Shown: positions 41,916 to 49,765 of the stretch, in pieces | Numbering within the stretch: the first letter of the stretch is position 1 | Layout: each line of letters opens with the position of its first letter | Assembly (NCBI GenBank): GCA_016712465.1 | Contig: JADJQZ010000001.1 | Location: 1,054,001 to 1,118,000 of the forward strand | DNA: 64,000 nt | From: Candidatus Obscuribacter sp. | Lineage (GTDB): Bacteria > Cyanobacteriota > Vampirovibrionia > Obscuribacterales > Obscuribacteraceae | Reading direction: 5' to 3' | Notes under the pieces: generated by a model | Databases searched by the model: none | The model's input: the letters and a program-made list of their open reading frames with translations, nothing else | Told to the model about the DNA's origin: nothing | Program-made: the position numbers and the translations under genes

Positions 41916-44357
41916 TTAGTGACGGCGGCGGCGGAAGAATGCCAGAACCGGTCTGGAGGGGTGGTAGTTGTCGTGATTGTCGGCGATCAATCGGTCTCTC
42001 TCCTGTCTGAACTGGCTGGGTTTGACGGCGTCGGCGATTTTGAATTCTTTGTTCCAACTGGGTGCGAAACTGCGCTCAATAGGGGCGTGGTCGCCGTTGT
42101 TGAGCCATTGTTTCAAGTCTCTGATCACTGAAACTACCCGGTCCCGTCCGTCGTACTGATCGCCCCTGACGATGGCCCAGTTCTCTCCTACCTTTCTCAA
42201 GGCCAGCGTGGCCACGTGATTGCGCCCACCATCCCGCTGTGCTCCTACTGCTTCCAGGAGCTTGAGCCTTTGCTCGCGATTTCTCGGCATACTGTCTATG
42301 TAGGCCATCTCGTCTCCTGTGACGCGGCGCATAATTTCTCTTTGTCCGCCGCCGCCGGTGCGAATGCGGTCGGCATTGCCGGCGCCGCGGTAGCCGGCCC
42401 CTCTATCCATGACGGCCAGGGTGCGGTCGAAGCGGTGAGCAACCGGGCTTGGCTGGGAGCCGTCTTCCAGAGCTTTGACAATGCTCCAGCCGGCGCCGTC
42501 GCGACGGTCGTGGATGCCCAGTTGACCCTGGCTATACTCGTAGCTGTTGCCCTTCCTGTCTGTGTATTTGCCGGTGAGGCTGACATCGGCGAGCACTTTG
42601 GCCATATCGTCCGGGTTCTTACCCAGTCCGCAGGGAATGTAGCCCGACTGCAGCCAGCACGAGCCCCAACCCTGCTGATTGACTGTTTCCGGCTCCCAGG
42701 CGTGGAACATAAAGGTCTCAGCCAGCACAAAACGGGTCTCTTTGTTGTCTATGGCGCCCTTCAACTGCCCGTCTTCCGGTTCCACCATACGGCTCAAGTG
42801 GTCATAGGTGCTGGTTATTTTCTTCTCGATAATCTCCCTGGCTTGTTCTTCACTTTGACCGGCAGCCACACGCAACTCCACTTGATCGCCGAGCCGTTTT
42901 TCGAAACCGGTCATCATTTGCTCCAGGCGTTCCATGCGTTCGCTGTCTTTTGTCGACCTTCCCATAACTTCCAGGAAATTGTCGCGAGCCTCCAGCACCG
43001 ATGCCGAGCCCAGCCCGTCACCTGTATTCAGCAGTCTGTCGGAGACTTTACTTTCGCCGGGGCGGTCCTTTGCGTCTTTGAAGCTGTAATCACCATTTTC
43101 CTTGAGGCTTATATCGGAGCGTGTTTGCACGACTTTGCCTGTCTTTTCATTCACTCTCTCAAAAGTGCCGGTAAGCTGACCGTCTCCTTCCGGTGGTGGG
43201 GAGTTGCGTCTGGCGGTCCAATCTGTCTGCCTTTCCCCCGTGCCTACTTTGGCGATGTCGCTGATCTTGGCTAATTGTCCGCTCTCAGCGTCATAGGTAA
43301 ACTGGCGGCTGGAGCCGTTTGCCATGGTGACGCCGGTAAGTTTGCCCTGGGCGTCCTTGCTTACACGAGAGAAGTCTGCTCGCTCTACCGTGCTGCCGCC
43401 GTCAGCGGTAGTGTATTCCAGAGAGCCGTCCGGTTTTAGCTGAGCGTTCTTGAGGTCCTTCACCTGTTGCTTGATGGAGCCGTCTGCCCCATGGTCCGTG
43501 AAGCCCGTGACCTGTCCGTTCTCTCTTGCGAAGCTGCGGTATTCACCTCCGGCTGACTGAATCTTGCTGATTTCGCCGGCCGGATTCAATTCCAGGGTGG
43601 GACCCTTTTCACCGCTCAGGCGCCTTGAGACGGAGCCGTCGGCATTTGTCTTTTCCCGGTATGTCTGACCGTCGGTGGGCACTTTTACCCAGAAGTCATC
43701 CACTTTCCGTCCATTGCCCTGACCGTCTTTTACTGAGAAGGTGCCGTCTTTTGCATACTCAATAGAGCCGTTCCACTTGCCCCGGCTCTCCTTGCCTTCG
43801 GCGTCTTTGCCTTTGTATGACCAGCTCTCCTTATCGCCGATACGTGTGTATTCGTGGGTCTTGCCTGTTTCCTTTTCGAAATAGGTCATAGACTTGATCT
43901 TGTCCGAACCTGCCTCATAGGTGACGCTTCTACTGTCGCCTTTGGGATAAGTAATAGACTCTATGCGCCCTTCCTTGTCGAACTTGAGGCTCTGCCCCGG
44001 CAGTTCGATGAGTACATCGGCTCTTTCCGGCGCTTTCTTGCCGTCTGAAAGCGTGCTCTGGTCAGGCTTTGTCTTAACTTCCAGCACCGACTCGCCGGTG
44101 GGCAGAGTCTTCTTGTTTGTTTCCGTGGTGCCGTCTTGACCCGGCTTGATGTCGCCCACCAGTTCGAAGCCGTTGTCGAACTTAGTAAGGTTCTTCTCTT
44201 GCGCCTTCTGAAAGAGATTATTGTTTTGCGGCAAAATCTCATTCACATAAGGTTGATGAGGAACCTTCTCCTGTTCCTCTTGCTTCACCTCGGGTGAGGG
44301 AATGCTTCTTGGCTCGTATTGAAGCGAGCCAAAGTCACGGTTTGGTCCGTAAGCCAT
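41916..44357 (-). CDS. Large RHS-like protein with C-terminal Cys-His peptidase-like domain
   Basis: 813 residues, no signal peptide. Residues about 120-420 carry repeated Y/F-D-G-x beta motifs like those of RHS/YD proteins (LKFDKEGRIESITYPKGDSRSVTYEAGSDKIKSMTYF, LELNPAGEISKIQSAGGEYRSF, FTYDAESGQLAKISDI). A helical region (470-550) leads to VNQQGWGSCWLQSGYIPCGLGKNPDD (Cys loop, about 585), then GGRNHVATLALRKVGENWAIVRGDQYDG (His and Asp, about 735-755). The last part shares layout with the protein at 148-1698. The C-terminus is basic. Probably a polymorphic surface or toxin protein; activity unproven. Confidence 0.65.
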   Translation of the reverse strand: MAYGPNRDFGSLQYEPRSIPSPEVKQEEQEKVPHQPYVNEILPQNNNLFQKAQEKNLTKFDNGFELVGDIKPGQDGTTETNKKTLPTGESVLEVKTKPDQSTLSDGKKAPERADVLIELPGQSLKFDKEGRIESITYPKGDSRSVTYEAGSDKIKSMTYFEKETGKTHEYTRIGDKESWSYKGKDAEGKESRGKWNGSIEYAKDGTFSVKDGQGNGRKVDDFWVKVPTDGQTYREKTNADGSVSRRLSGEKGPTLELNPAGEISKIQSAGGEYRSFARENGQVTGFTDHGADGSIKQQVKDLKNAQLKPDGSLEYTTADGGSTVERADFSRVSKDAQGKLTGVTMANGSSRQFTYDAESGQLAKISDIAKVGTGERQTDWTARRNSPPPEGDGQLTGTFERVNEKTGKVVQTRSDISLKENGDYSFKDAKDRPGESKVSDRLLNTGDGLGSASVLEARDNFLEVMGRSTKDSERMERLEQMMTGFEKRLGDQVELRVAAGQSEEQAREIIEKKITSTYDHLSRMVEPEDGQLKGAIDNKETRFVLAETFMFHAWEPETVNQQGWGSCWLQSGYIPCGLGKNPDDMAKVLADVSLTGKYTDRKGNSYEYSQGQLGIHDRRDGAGWSIVKALEDGSQPSPVAHRFDRTLAVMDRGAGYRGAGNADRIRTGGGGQREIMRRVTGDEMAYIDSMPRNREQRLKLLEAVGAQRDGGRNHVATLALRKVGENWAIVRGDQYDGRDRVVSVIRDLKQWLNNGDHAPIERSFAPSWNKEFKIADAVKPSQFRQERDRLIADNHDNYHPSRPVLAFFRRRRH

Positions 44358-44377
44358 GGCGGTATGCCCCGATTAAA

Positions 44378-44398
44378 ACTGGTAATGCGCGTACCAGT
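44378..44398. promoter_or_regulatory. Inverted repeat upstream of the RHS-like gene
   Basis: ACTGGTA and TACCAGT flank a 7-base centre, 21 bp upstream of the ATG at 44357, on the shared side of two same-strand genes. Operator or leader hairpin. Confidence 0.35.
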
Positions 44399-44437
44399 CC
44401 AATCTAGATGAGCATTGTTTCAGACTTATTGCAGCGG

Positions 44438-45403
44438 TTACTGGCCCAGCACGTAAGCGAAAACGAGCGGAGCCACGATAGAGGCATCGCTCTCAATGAC
44501 GAAGCGCGGCGTTTCTTCGCTCAATTTGCCCCAGGTGATTTTCTCGTTGGGAACCGCACCGCTGTAGGAGCCGTAAGAGGTGGTACTGTCGGAAATCTGG
44601 CAGAAATAGCCCCAGAGTTTGCAGTCTTCCTGCAAGTCTTGCTGAATGAGCGGCACCACGCAAATCGGGAAGTCACCGGCGATGCCGCCGGCAATCTGGA
44701 AGAAGCCGATGGATTCATCTTTGCTGTTTTGTTTGTACCAGTCAATCAGGAAGCCCATCTGTTCGAGACCGGATTTGACCACCTGGTAGCTGGAGATGTC
44801 TTTGCGCACCACGTGGGAGACGAAGATATTCCCCAGGGTTGAATCTTCCCAGCCGGGCGAGAAAATTGGGATGTTTTTCTCGCAAGCGGCAAGCATCCAG
44901 GAATCTTTCGGGTCAATCTGGTAGTGATGCTTGATTTTGCCGGAGCGAATCAGCTGATACATAAACTCGTAAGGGAAGTAGCGGTTGCCAGTCTTGTCGG
45001 CTTCCTGCCAGAGTTCCAGCACTTCGTTTTCAATACGGCGAATGGCCTCGTCTTCCGGTATGCAAGTATCGGTAACACGGTTCATACCGCGGCTGTGCAA
45101 TTCCTGTTCTTCCGCCGGGCTCAACTGTCTGTAGTGGGGCACTCTTTCATAATGATTGTGAGCGACCAGGTTGAAGATGTCTTCTTCCAGGTTGGCGCCG
45201 GTGCAGCAAATGGCATGCACTTTGTCCTGGCGAATCATCTCAGCCAGAGACAGACCAAGCTCGGCGGTGCTCATGGCGCCTGCCAGGGTCATGAACATTT
45301 TGCCGCCTTTGTTCAAGTGGTTGATGTAAGCCTCGGCAGCGTCCACTACAACGGCAGCATTGAAGTGACGGTAGTGATGCTTGATGAACTCCTTGATAGC
45401 CAT
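44438..45403 (-). CDS. Deoxyhypusine-synthase-like protein
   Basis: 321 residues with GAGGAAG ahead of ATG 45403. NAD-binding AGAMSTAELGLSLAEMIRQDKVHAICCTGANLEEDIFNLV, IPIFSPGWEDSTLGNIF, GGIAGDFPICVVPL and the active-site region SGAVPNEKITWGKLSEETPRFVIESDASIVAPLVF keep the DHS lysine. In eukaryotes and archaea DHS modifies eIF5A. Bacterial members usually act as homospermidine synthase-like or uncharacterised spermidine-dependent enzymes. It is likely cytoplasmic and monocistronic. All key motifs are present, so it should be active on a spermidine-type substrate. Confidence 0.9.
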   Translation of the reverse strand: MAIKEFIKHHYRHFNAAVVVDAAEAYINHLNKGGKMFMTLAGAMSTAELGLSLAEMIRQDKVHAICCTGANLEEDIFNLVAHNHYERVPHYRQLSPAEEQELHSRGMNRVTDTCIPEDEAIRRIENEVLELWQEADKTGNRYFPYEFMYQLIRSGKIKHHYQIDPKDSWMLAACEKNIPIFSPGWEDSTLGNIFVSHVVRKDISSYQVVKSGLEQMGFLIDWYKQNSKDESIGFFQIAGGIAGDFPICVVPLIQQDLQEDCKLWGYFCQISDSTTSYGSYSGAVPNEKITWGKLSEETPRFVIESDASIVAPLVFAYVLGQ

Positions 45404-46167
45404 TTGCTTCCTCTTAAATTCGGGCGGAAAAATCAGGTGTTATCCTAACTCTTATGGTTCTCAAGATGGCGTGAGGCTGTGAGATTGTTAACGGCTGGCC
45501 GGTTACATAACACTCATATGTGCGCTGATGACTCCGGGAGAAATGGGGTGGAAGTGAGAATTCTGAGTATTTCGTCGGCCGTGATCCGCGTTTGTCGGCT
45601 CTCAATTGTTAAGCAGCCCCAGGCGCGCAAGCTGCGCCAGCTTTGACGTGGTTTGTGAGCGCTGTCTCACAGGCGGCGGTTAGCGGTGCTTGGGTATTAG
45701 TGAAAAACCGCAGTTTTTCTCGAAAGGGCTCCCCTTGCATAGTCTGAGAGTGAACACTGGTTTGGGCTGACGACATTTGCTCGGGTGGCTGCCGATGCTA
45801 CCTTAGTCTTGCTTAATCGTATCCTTCGCGATAGCTTGCGCCAGGGCATTGAACCGGCCCGGCGGGCTTCTTTATGGTGTACCTGTATTTTTCATTCCGC
45901 GTTTAAAAGGAAACCTTTCAACTTAGCTTCTACTTGCCCGACAAAAACCACTAGCAAGTCTTTAAGCGGTGTGCACCAGATACGGTGCGCATGCGGTTGA
46001 AAGTAATTTCTGAGAAGAGCGGCAAGCATTTCGCTTCGCTTCCCCGGTGGTTGTGCTGTCAATGTGTCGCATCACTGGTGGTGCGCTTGGCTTGCGCAGC
46101 TAGTTGCAGGTGGCGCTGCTCTCTCACGCGATAAACCAAGGCATTATGCCTGTCTAAGGAGACACCT
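45404..46167. other. Long intergenic region with dispersed repeat
   Basis: About 760 bp. It holds GTTAACGGC-TG-GCCGGTTAC (45487-45506), a near-perfect hairpin; a third copy of the dispersed repeat (about 45655-45722) ending GAAAAACC-GC-AGTTTTTCT; and a hairpin TGTGCACC/GGTGCGCA at about 45970-45991. Short frames here lack ribosome binding sites. Promoters of the DHS-like and M28 genes presumably lie at the two ends. Confidence 0.5.
45655..45722. repeat. Dispersed repeat, partial third copy
   Basis: Segments GTCTCACAGGCGGCGG and GCTTGGGTATTAG, and the hairpin GAAAAACCGCAGTTTTTCT, parallel the last half of the 119-bp repeats at 8358-8621. Identity is partial. Confidence 0.4.
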
Positions 46168-47397
46168 ATGACTCTCATCGAGTATCTCATTGTCTTTGCG
46201 ATTCTCGCAATTCTCTTCGCGATCGTGTATCCCGCCCTGAGGAATCCGCGTCGCCGCGGCGGCCTGCCTCCCCAGGAGGAACCGGGGCGTGAACCGCTTC
46301 CGTCCAGCCACGATCATCAGCACGTCGGCCACAGCCACGGCTTGCCTGCCGGCGAGACTCCGCTGGTTACCCCCGATGTCGGCGACTTCAGCCCCGTTCA
46401 CAAGGGCAAGGCCGCTTACAAGGGCTGCAAGTTCGACCCCGATGAGGTGCGTCGCACTCGCTTCCTGGCCGGTCCCAAGATCGATGTCAGCAATCTGCCG
46501 GCGCCCAACCCGGTGGTGCAGGCATTGCTTGCTGCCGTGGACGAAAACCGCATTCGCGAGCACATGCTTCGCTTGAGCGGTGAGCTGCCCATGACCGTGG
46601 GTGGCAAGACCATCAAGATCGCCACTCGCAACACCCATCACGGCGACCTACAGCACGCTCTCGCCTATGTGCTGGAGCAGTATCAGTCCATGGGCATCTC
46701 TGCCCGTCGTGTGCCCTACAAGGTGCGCGGCAAGCAGTTGGAGAACATCGAGGCTGTCATTCCCGGCAAGACCAATCCCGACAAGGTGGTCATCGTCGGT
46801 TCGCACATCGACTCCACGGCTGGTCGTCCCTGGGGTGTGGAAGCGCAGGCTCCCGGCGCCGATGACGATTCCTCGGGCACCGTCGGTGTGATGGAATTGG
46901 CTCGCGCCATCAAGGACCTGGGCTTGCCCTTTACCGTGCGTATCCTGCACTTCTCCGGTGAGGAGCAGGGTCTCTGGGGAAGCTATGCTTACTCGGACAT
47001 GGTGGCAAGCGCCAAGACCGATGTTGTGGCCATGGTGCAGATCGACATGATCGGCTACTGCGGCAAGCCGGGCAACCGCGTGGACATCCACGACGGTGCC
47101 GACAAGAACGGCTCTCACGACATCACGGTGCGCTTCTTCCGGGCCATCGCTCGCTACGGCATCAAGCTCGGTCCGGTCGACCCGCACAACCATGCGGTGG
47201 ATGACCGTTCCGACCACGCCGGCTTCCTCGACCACGGCTACAAGGCTGTGCTCATTTCCGAGGAATTCACCGACGACGGCTTCAACCCCAACTATCACCA
47301 GCTCTCCGACCGGGTGAAGAACTGCAACCTCCCCTACATGGTGGAGGTGGTCAAGGCAGTGATCGCTCTGACGGTGGATCTGGCCGGCGGCAAGTAA
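46168..47397 (+). CDS. Membrane-anchored M28-family zinc peptidase
   Basis: 409 residues; AAGGAG lies 7 bp before ATG 46168. N-terminal helix MTLIEYLIVFAILAILFAIVYPAL, then a His-rich linker (SSHDHQHVGHSHG). M28 metal and catalytic motifs are all present: VGSHIDSTAG, PGADDDSSGT, FSGEEQGLWGS, QIDMIGY and NYHQLSDR. It is an aminopeptidase or carboxypeptidase-type enzyme facing the periplasm or surface. Codons are markedly more GC-rich at third positions than its neighbours, suggesting high expression or foreign origin. A strong hairpin follows. Confidence 0.92.
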   Translation: MTLIEYLIVFAILAILFAIVYPALRNPRRRGGLPPQEEPGREPLPSSHDHQHVGHSHGLPAGETPLVTPDVGDFSPVHKGKAAYKGCKFDPDEVRRTRFLAGPKIDVSNLPAPNPVVQALLAAVDENRIREHMLRLSGELPMTVGGKTIKIATRNTHHGDLQHALAYVLEQYQSMGISARRVPYKVRGKQLENIEAVIPGKTNPDKVVIVGSHIDSTAGRPWGVEAQAPGADDDSSGTVGVMELARAIKDLGLPFTVRILHFSGEEQGLWGSYAYSDMVASAKTDVVAMVQIDMIGYCGKPGNRVDIHDGADKNGSHDITVRFFRAIARYGIKLGPVDPHNHAVDDRSDHAGFLDHGYKAVLISEEFTDDGFNPNYHQLSDRVKNCNLPYMVEVVKAVIALTVDLAGGK

Positions 47398-47406
47398 CAC
47401 CGGTTT

Positions 47407-47453
47407 GAAGCGGAGGGGACCAATCTGATTCTAGATTGGTCTCCTCCTGCTTC
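47407..47453 (+). terminator. Rho-independent terminator after the M28 peptidase
   Basis: GAAGCGGAGGGGACCAATCT pairs with AGATTGGTCTCCTCCTGCTTC with one bulge, followed by TCTTTGTT. It begins 10 bp after the stop. Confidence 0.85.
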
Positions 47454-47940
47454 TCTTTGTTCAGCTGCATCCGCACTTGAGGCAGTCAGAATTCGTAGAG
47501 AGGATACGGGCCTTTGTCTTAAGCTTTGAAGTGATCAAACTATATATCATAGTGTCCTGCCCCAAAAATATTCCGCGGGAGGCAGTAATTAAGTCATCTT
47601 GCGACTCTGGGCATTTGCAATTGTTGATGCATATGCGTGTGATGAAAATAGTGGCAAAGAGTTCCTAGTCGCGCTGGTCTATTTTCAGGCCAGTGGCTAT
47701 TTTGATTGAGCTAGCCATTTCTGAGGAGTTTTCAAAAGTTTCATGGTTCAATGGAGGGCTTAGAACGTCTTATTGAGCTGGTATCTGGCACGGTAATTTA
47801 AGAACAGACTCAAGTCGCAATACCTACAGGGATGGATTGAACTATAGCGACTCTTTTAAGCACCGTGTCTCCTATTGTTTGTTCAGCGAAAAGCATATAT
47901 GCTGTGAATTTCGACATCCAGGAAAGTTGAGCGGACAAGT
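47454..47940. other. AT-rich intergenic region before the HNH module
   Basis: About 490 bp without a convincing gene. Base composition drops compared with the M28 gene and continues low through 49707, marking the left edge of an accessory segment. One 63-codon frame at 47477 has no ribosome binding site. Confidence 0.4.
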
Positions 47941-48690
47941 TTGAGTCAACGACCCCATTATTCCTCATCACCAATTCAGGAAGCCATAGTCGAAATTAGG
48001 ACTCCTCAGAAAGGCTGGGATCCGAGGGTTCCGGGTTTGGTTTCTGAGAAATTGAAGTCCGTGTATCCTGATCCTGAGTATTTGCAGACCGTTCCGTTTG
48101 TTAATTCGCCGGGAGGTGGTGCTTTTCACTCAGACCAGATGCCCGGCATCAGTGTGCGATTTTGGGATAAGCTAAGATCAGGATTGATCCAAATTGGTCC
48201 TGGTATAGCTTCGGCAAATCAGACCAAATATGAGACCTGGGAGCAATTTCGTCCATCAGTGAAGCTTATGCTAACCTCATATCTCAGTACCACAAATCCG
48301 GAAACAGTACTCAGGTGTGCCGCTCGGTATATCAATAGGTTCGATTTCGAGAATATGGATGAATTCAATCTGGATGAGTACCTTGATGTTGGTTTTTGGT
48401 TTCCATCATCGTTGTCGCCGATTGAAGGCTTTCAGCTGGTTGCGATTAGTTCATTCGATAATGTTGAACGACCCGGCCGAGCTCGTGTGAATCTTTCTTC
48501 TCTTCCAGTGTCGGATAAAAAGGTTTCACTGATTTTGGATATAGACTGTTCCTCTGAGGGTAATTTATCTAGTAGTCCCAGCGCGCTTATGGGATTGGTT
48601 GATAGGCTGCATGACAAGGTAAGCGAAATTTTCGAGTCGTTTCTCACGCAGAAAATGCGTGAGATTTTAAGTGTAGAAGGTCAACGATGA
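47941..48690 (+). CDS. TIGR04255-family-like protein
   Basis: 249 residues from TTG 47941. The opening SSPIQEAIVEIRTPQKGWDPR and later WEQFRPSVKLMLTSYLSTTNPETVLRCAARYINRFDF match the TIGR04255 pattern (P-I-x-E-A-hydrophobic-x-I-R, ..RYINRF). No catalytic motif is apparent. The family is found mostly in variable genome islands beside nucleases or other defence genes. The last bases overlap the next ATG (ATGA), so the genes are translationally coupled. First of a three-gene operon of lower GC than its surroundings. Confidence 0.75.
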   Translation: MSQRPHYSSSPIQEAIVEIRTPQKGWDPRVPGLVSEKLKSVYPDPEYLQTVPFVNSPGGGAFHSDQMPGISVRFWDKLRSGLIQIGPGIASANQTKYETWEQFRPSVKLMLTSYLSTTNPETVLRCAARYINRFDFENMDEFNLDEYLDVGFWFPSSLSPIEGFQLVAISSFDNVERPGRARVNLSSLPVSDKKVSLILDIDCSSEGNLSSSPSALMGLVDRLHDKVSEIFESFLTQKMREILSVEGQR

Positions 48691-49115
48691 CATCAGCAAT
48701 CAGAGAACAAAAACGAGGGCGAACTTTACTCAGGCTGACCGATTCGCCGGTGGTAGAGACTGACTCCTTGTCTGTATCTATCGGGGAGCCATTCAGGATC
48801 TTTCAGAGCTCTCCTACTGCAGTGACTCTATTGCGGGAGACAGTAAATGAGCTTTGTCTGAAGATCGAAAGAAATAACCTCATTGAGGAGCGAGCAAGGC
48901 TGATAGACAGCATTTTCTATCAGTGGGATAAAAGAAAGAGAGCTCGGGTGCGGCAAATTGACCTTGAACTGGAAGAAATAGACGATGTGCTAGATTTTGA
49001 TTGGAATCAGCAGCGCAAGCAATTCCTGAGGGATATCATCGCTAGTTCGGCACGCAGTGATGATTTGCTGAGAAGAGCAGAGCGAATATTGCAGAGCGAT
49101 GATGGTGAAACTTAA
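48687..49115 (+). CDS. Hypothetical helical protein in the TIGR04255-HNH operon
   Basis: 142 residues. N-terminal 50 residues look beta-rich (RTLLRLTDSPVVETDSLSVSIGEPFRIF). Residues 50-140 are helical and charged (RETVNELCLKIERNNLIEERARLIDSIFYQWDKRKRARVRQIDLELEEIDDVLDFDWNQQRKQFLRDI) with coiled-coil character. Start overlaps the upstream stop by 4 bp and its end overlaps the HNH gene by 17 bp. No homology is recognised. It may bridge the other two proteins. Confidence 0.65.
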   Translation: MTSAIREQKRGRTLLRLTDSPVVETDSLSVSIGEPFRIFQSSPTAVTLLRETVNELCLKIERNNLIEERARLIDSIFYQWDKRKRARVRQIDLELEEIDDVLDFDWNQQRKQFLRDIIASSARSDDLLRRAERILQSDDGET

Positions 49116-49707
49116 GCGCAAATTTAATCCATCTCCAAGGCGTAACTATCAGGAGTATAAGCCGGAACTTCGGATGGAGTTTGACTATTCTTGTTGCTGG
49201 TGTGATATTTCTGAGTTTGAGGCAGGTGGGGTTCAGTCGCTTTCTGTAGAACACTATAAGCACAAGAATCGGTTTCCTGAACTCAGACTTGACTATGAAA
49301 ACCTTCTCTATGCTTGCAACAGGTGTAATGGGCATAAGTCAACTTATGAGCCAAGTATCATCCAACGATGGATGAAGAAGGTAATTCTAAATCCTTATCT
49401 ACATGACTATGAGCTCCATTTGAATAGGCATGATTCTACTTGGCTTGGTACTTCCACCATGGGAGTGTTTAATATCGAGCGGCTGCATCTTAACACCAAG
49501 CGATTAATCGAACTGAGGAAGGACAGAGGTCTGTACGATTTGCTTTTGAATAAGGCGTTGGGAGATGTTGACAAGAAACTTGACTTGTTGGAAAAAGCAA
49601 GAGCACGTGGACCTGTCAGCTTGGAACTGGAACTACAGCAAAGTATTGAAGAAAGTCTTGCGACCGCAAGAATGCTCTACCGGAGATTGAACCGATGGCA
49701 GAATTAG
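49099..49707 (+). CDS. HNH-type endonuclease
   Basis: 202 residues. FDYSCCWCDISEFEAG gives the first Cys pair, SVEHYKHKNRFPELRLDYENLLYACNRCNGHKS gives the HNH core (E-H, N, H) and second Cys pair. This is the arrangement of HNH nucleases in TIGR02646/PtuB-like defence proteins. The C-terminal half is helical. It probably cuts nucleic acid in response to a signal from its operon partners. The gene starts inside the preceding gene, so products are likely made together. Confidence 0.82.
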   Translation: MMVKLKRKFNPSPRRNYQEYKPELRMEFDYSCCWCDISEFEAGGVQSLSVEHYKHKNRFPELRLDYENLLYACNRCNGHKSTYEPSIIQRWMKKVILNPYLHDYELHLNRHDSTWLGTSTMGVFNIERLHLNTKRLIELRKDRGLYDLLLNKALGDVDKKLDLLEKARARGPVSLELELQQSIEESLATARMLYRRLNRWQN

Positions 49708-49765
49708 CTGCCGCAGGAACTGAATCCATCGGGGGACTTGTCGGTAGTCGCCGAGTTTGTTAGGT

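Noticed and set aside
42216..43274. 352-codon plus-strand frame opposite the RHS-like gene
   Set aside because: It mirrors the minus-strand gene, which has the recognisable motifs, start and codon use. High GC makes long antisense frames common.
45785..46000. 71-codon frame in the intergenic region
   Set aside because: No start signal, odd composition, overlaps hairpin-forming sequence.
46648..47400. 250-codon minus-strand frame opposite the M28 peptidase
   Set aside because: The plus-strand gene has all catalytic motifs and a strong ribosome binding site; the antisense frame is a shadow of its GC-rich third positions.
47477..47668. 63-codon frame before the HNH operon
   Set aside because: Lacks a ribosome binding site and any recognisable feature.
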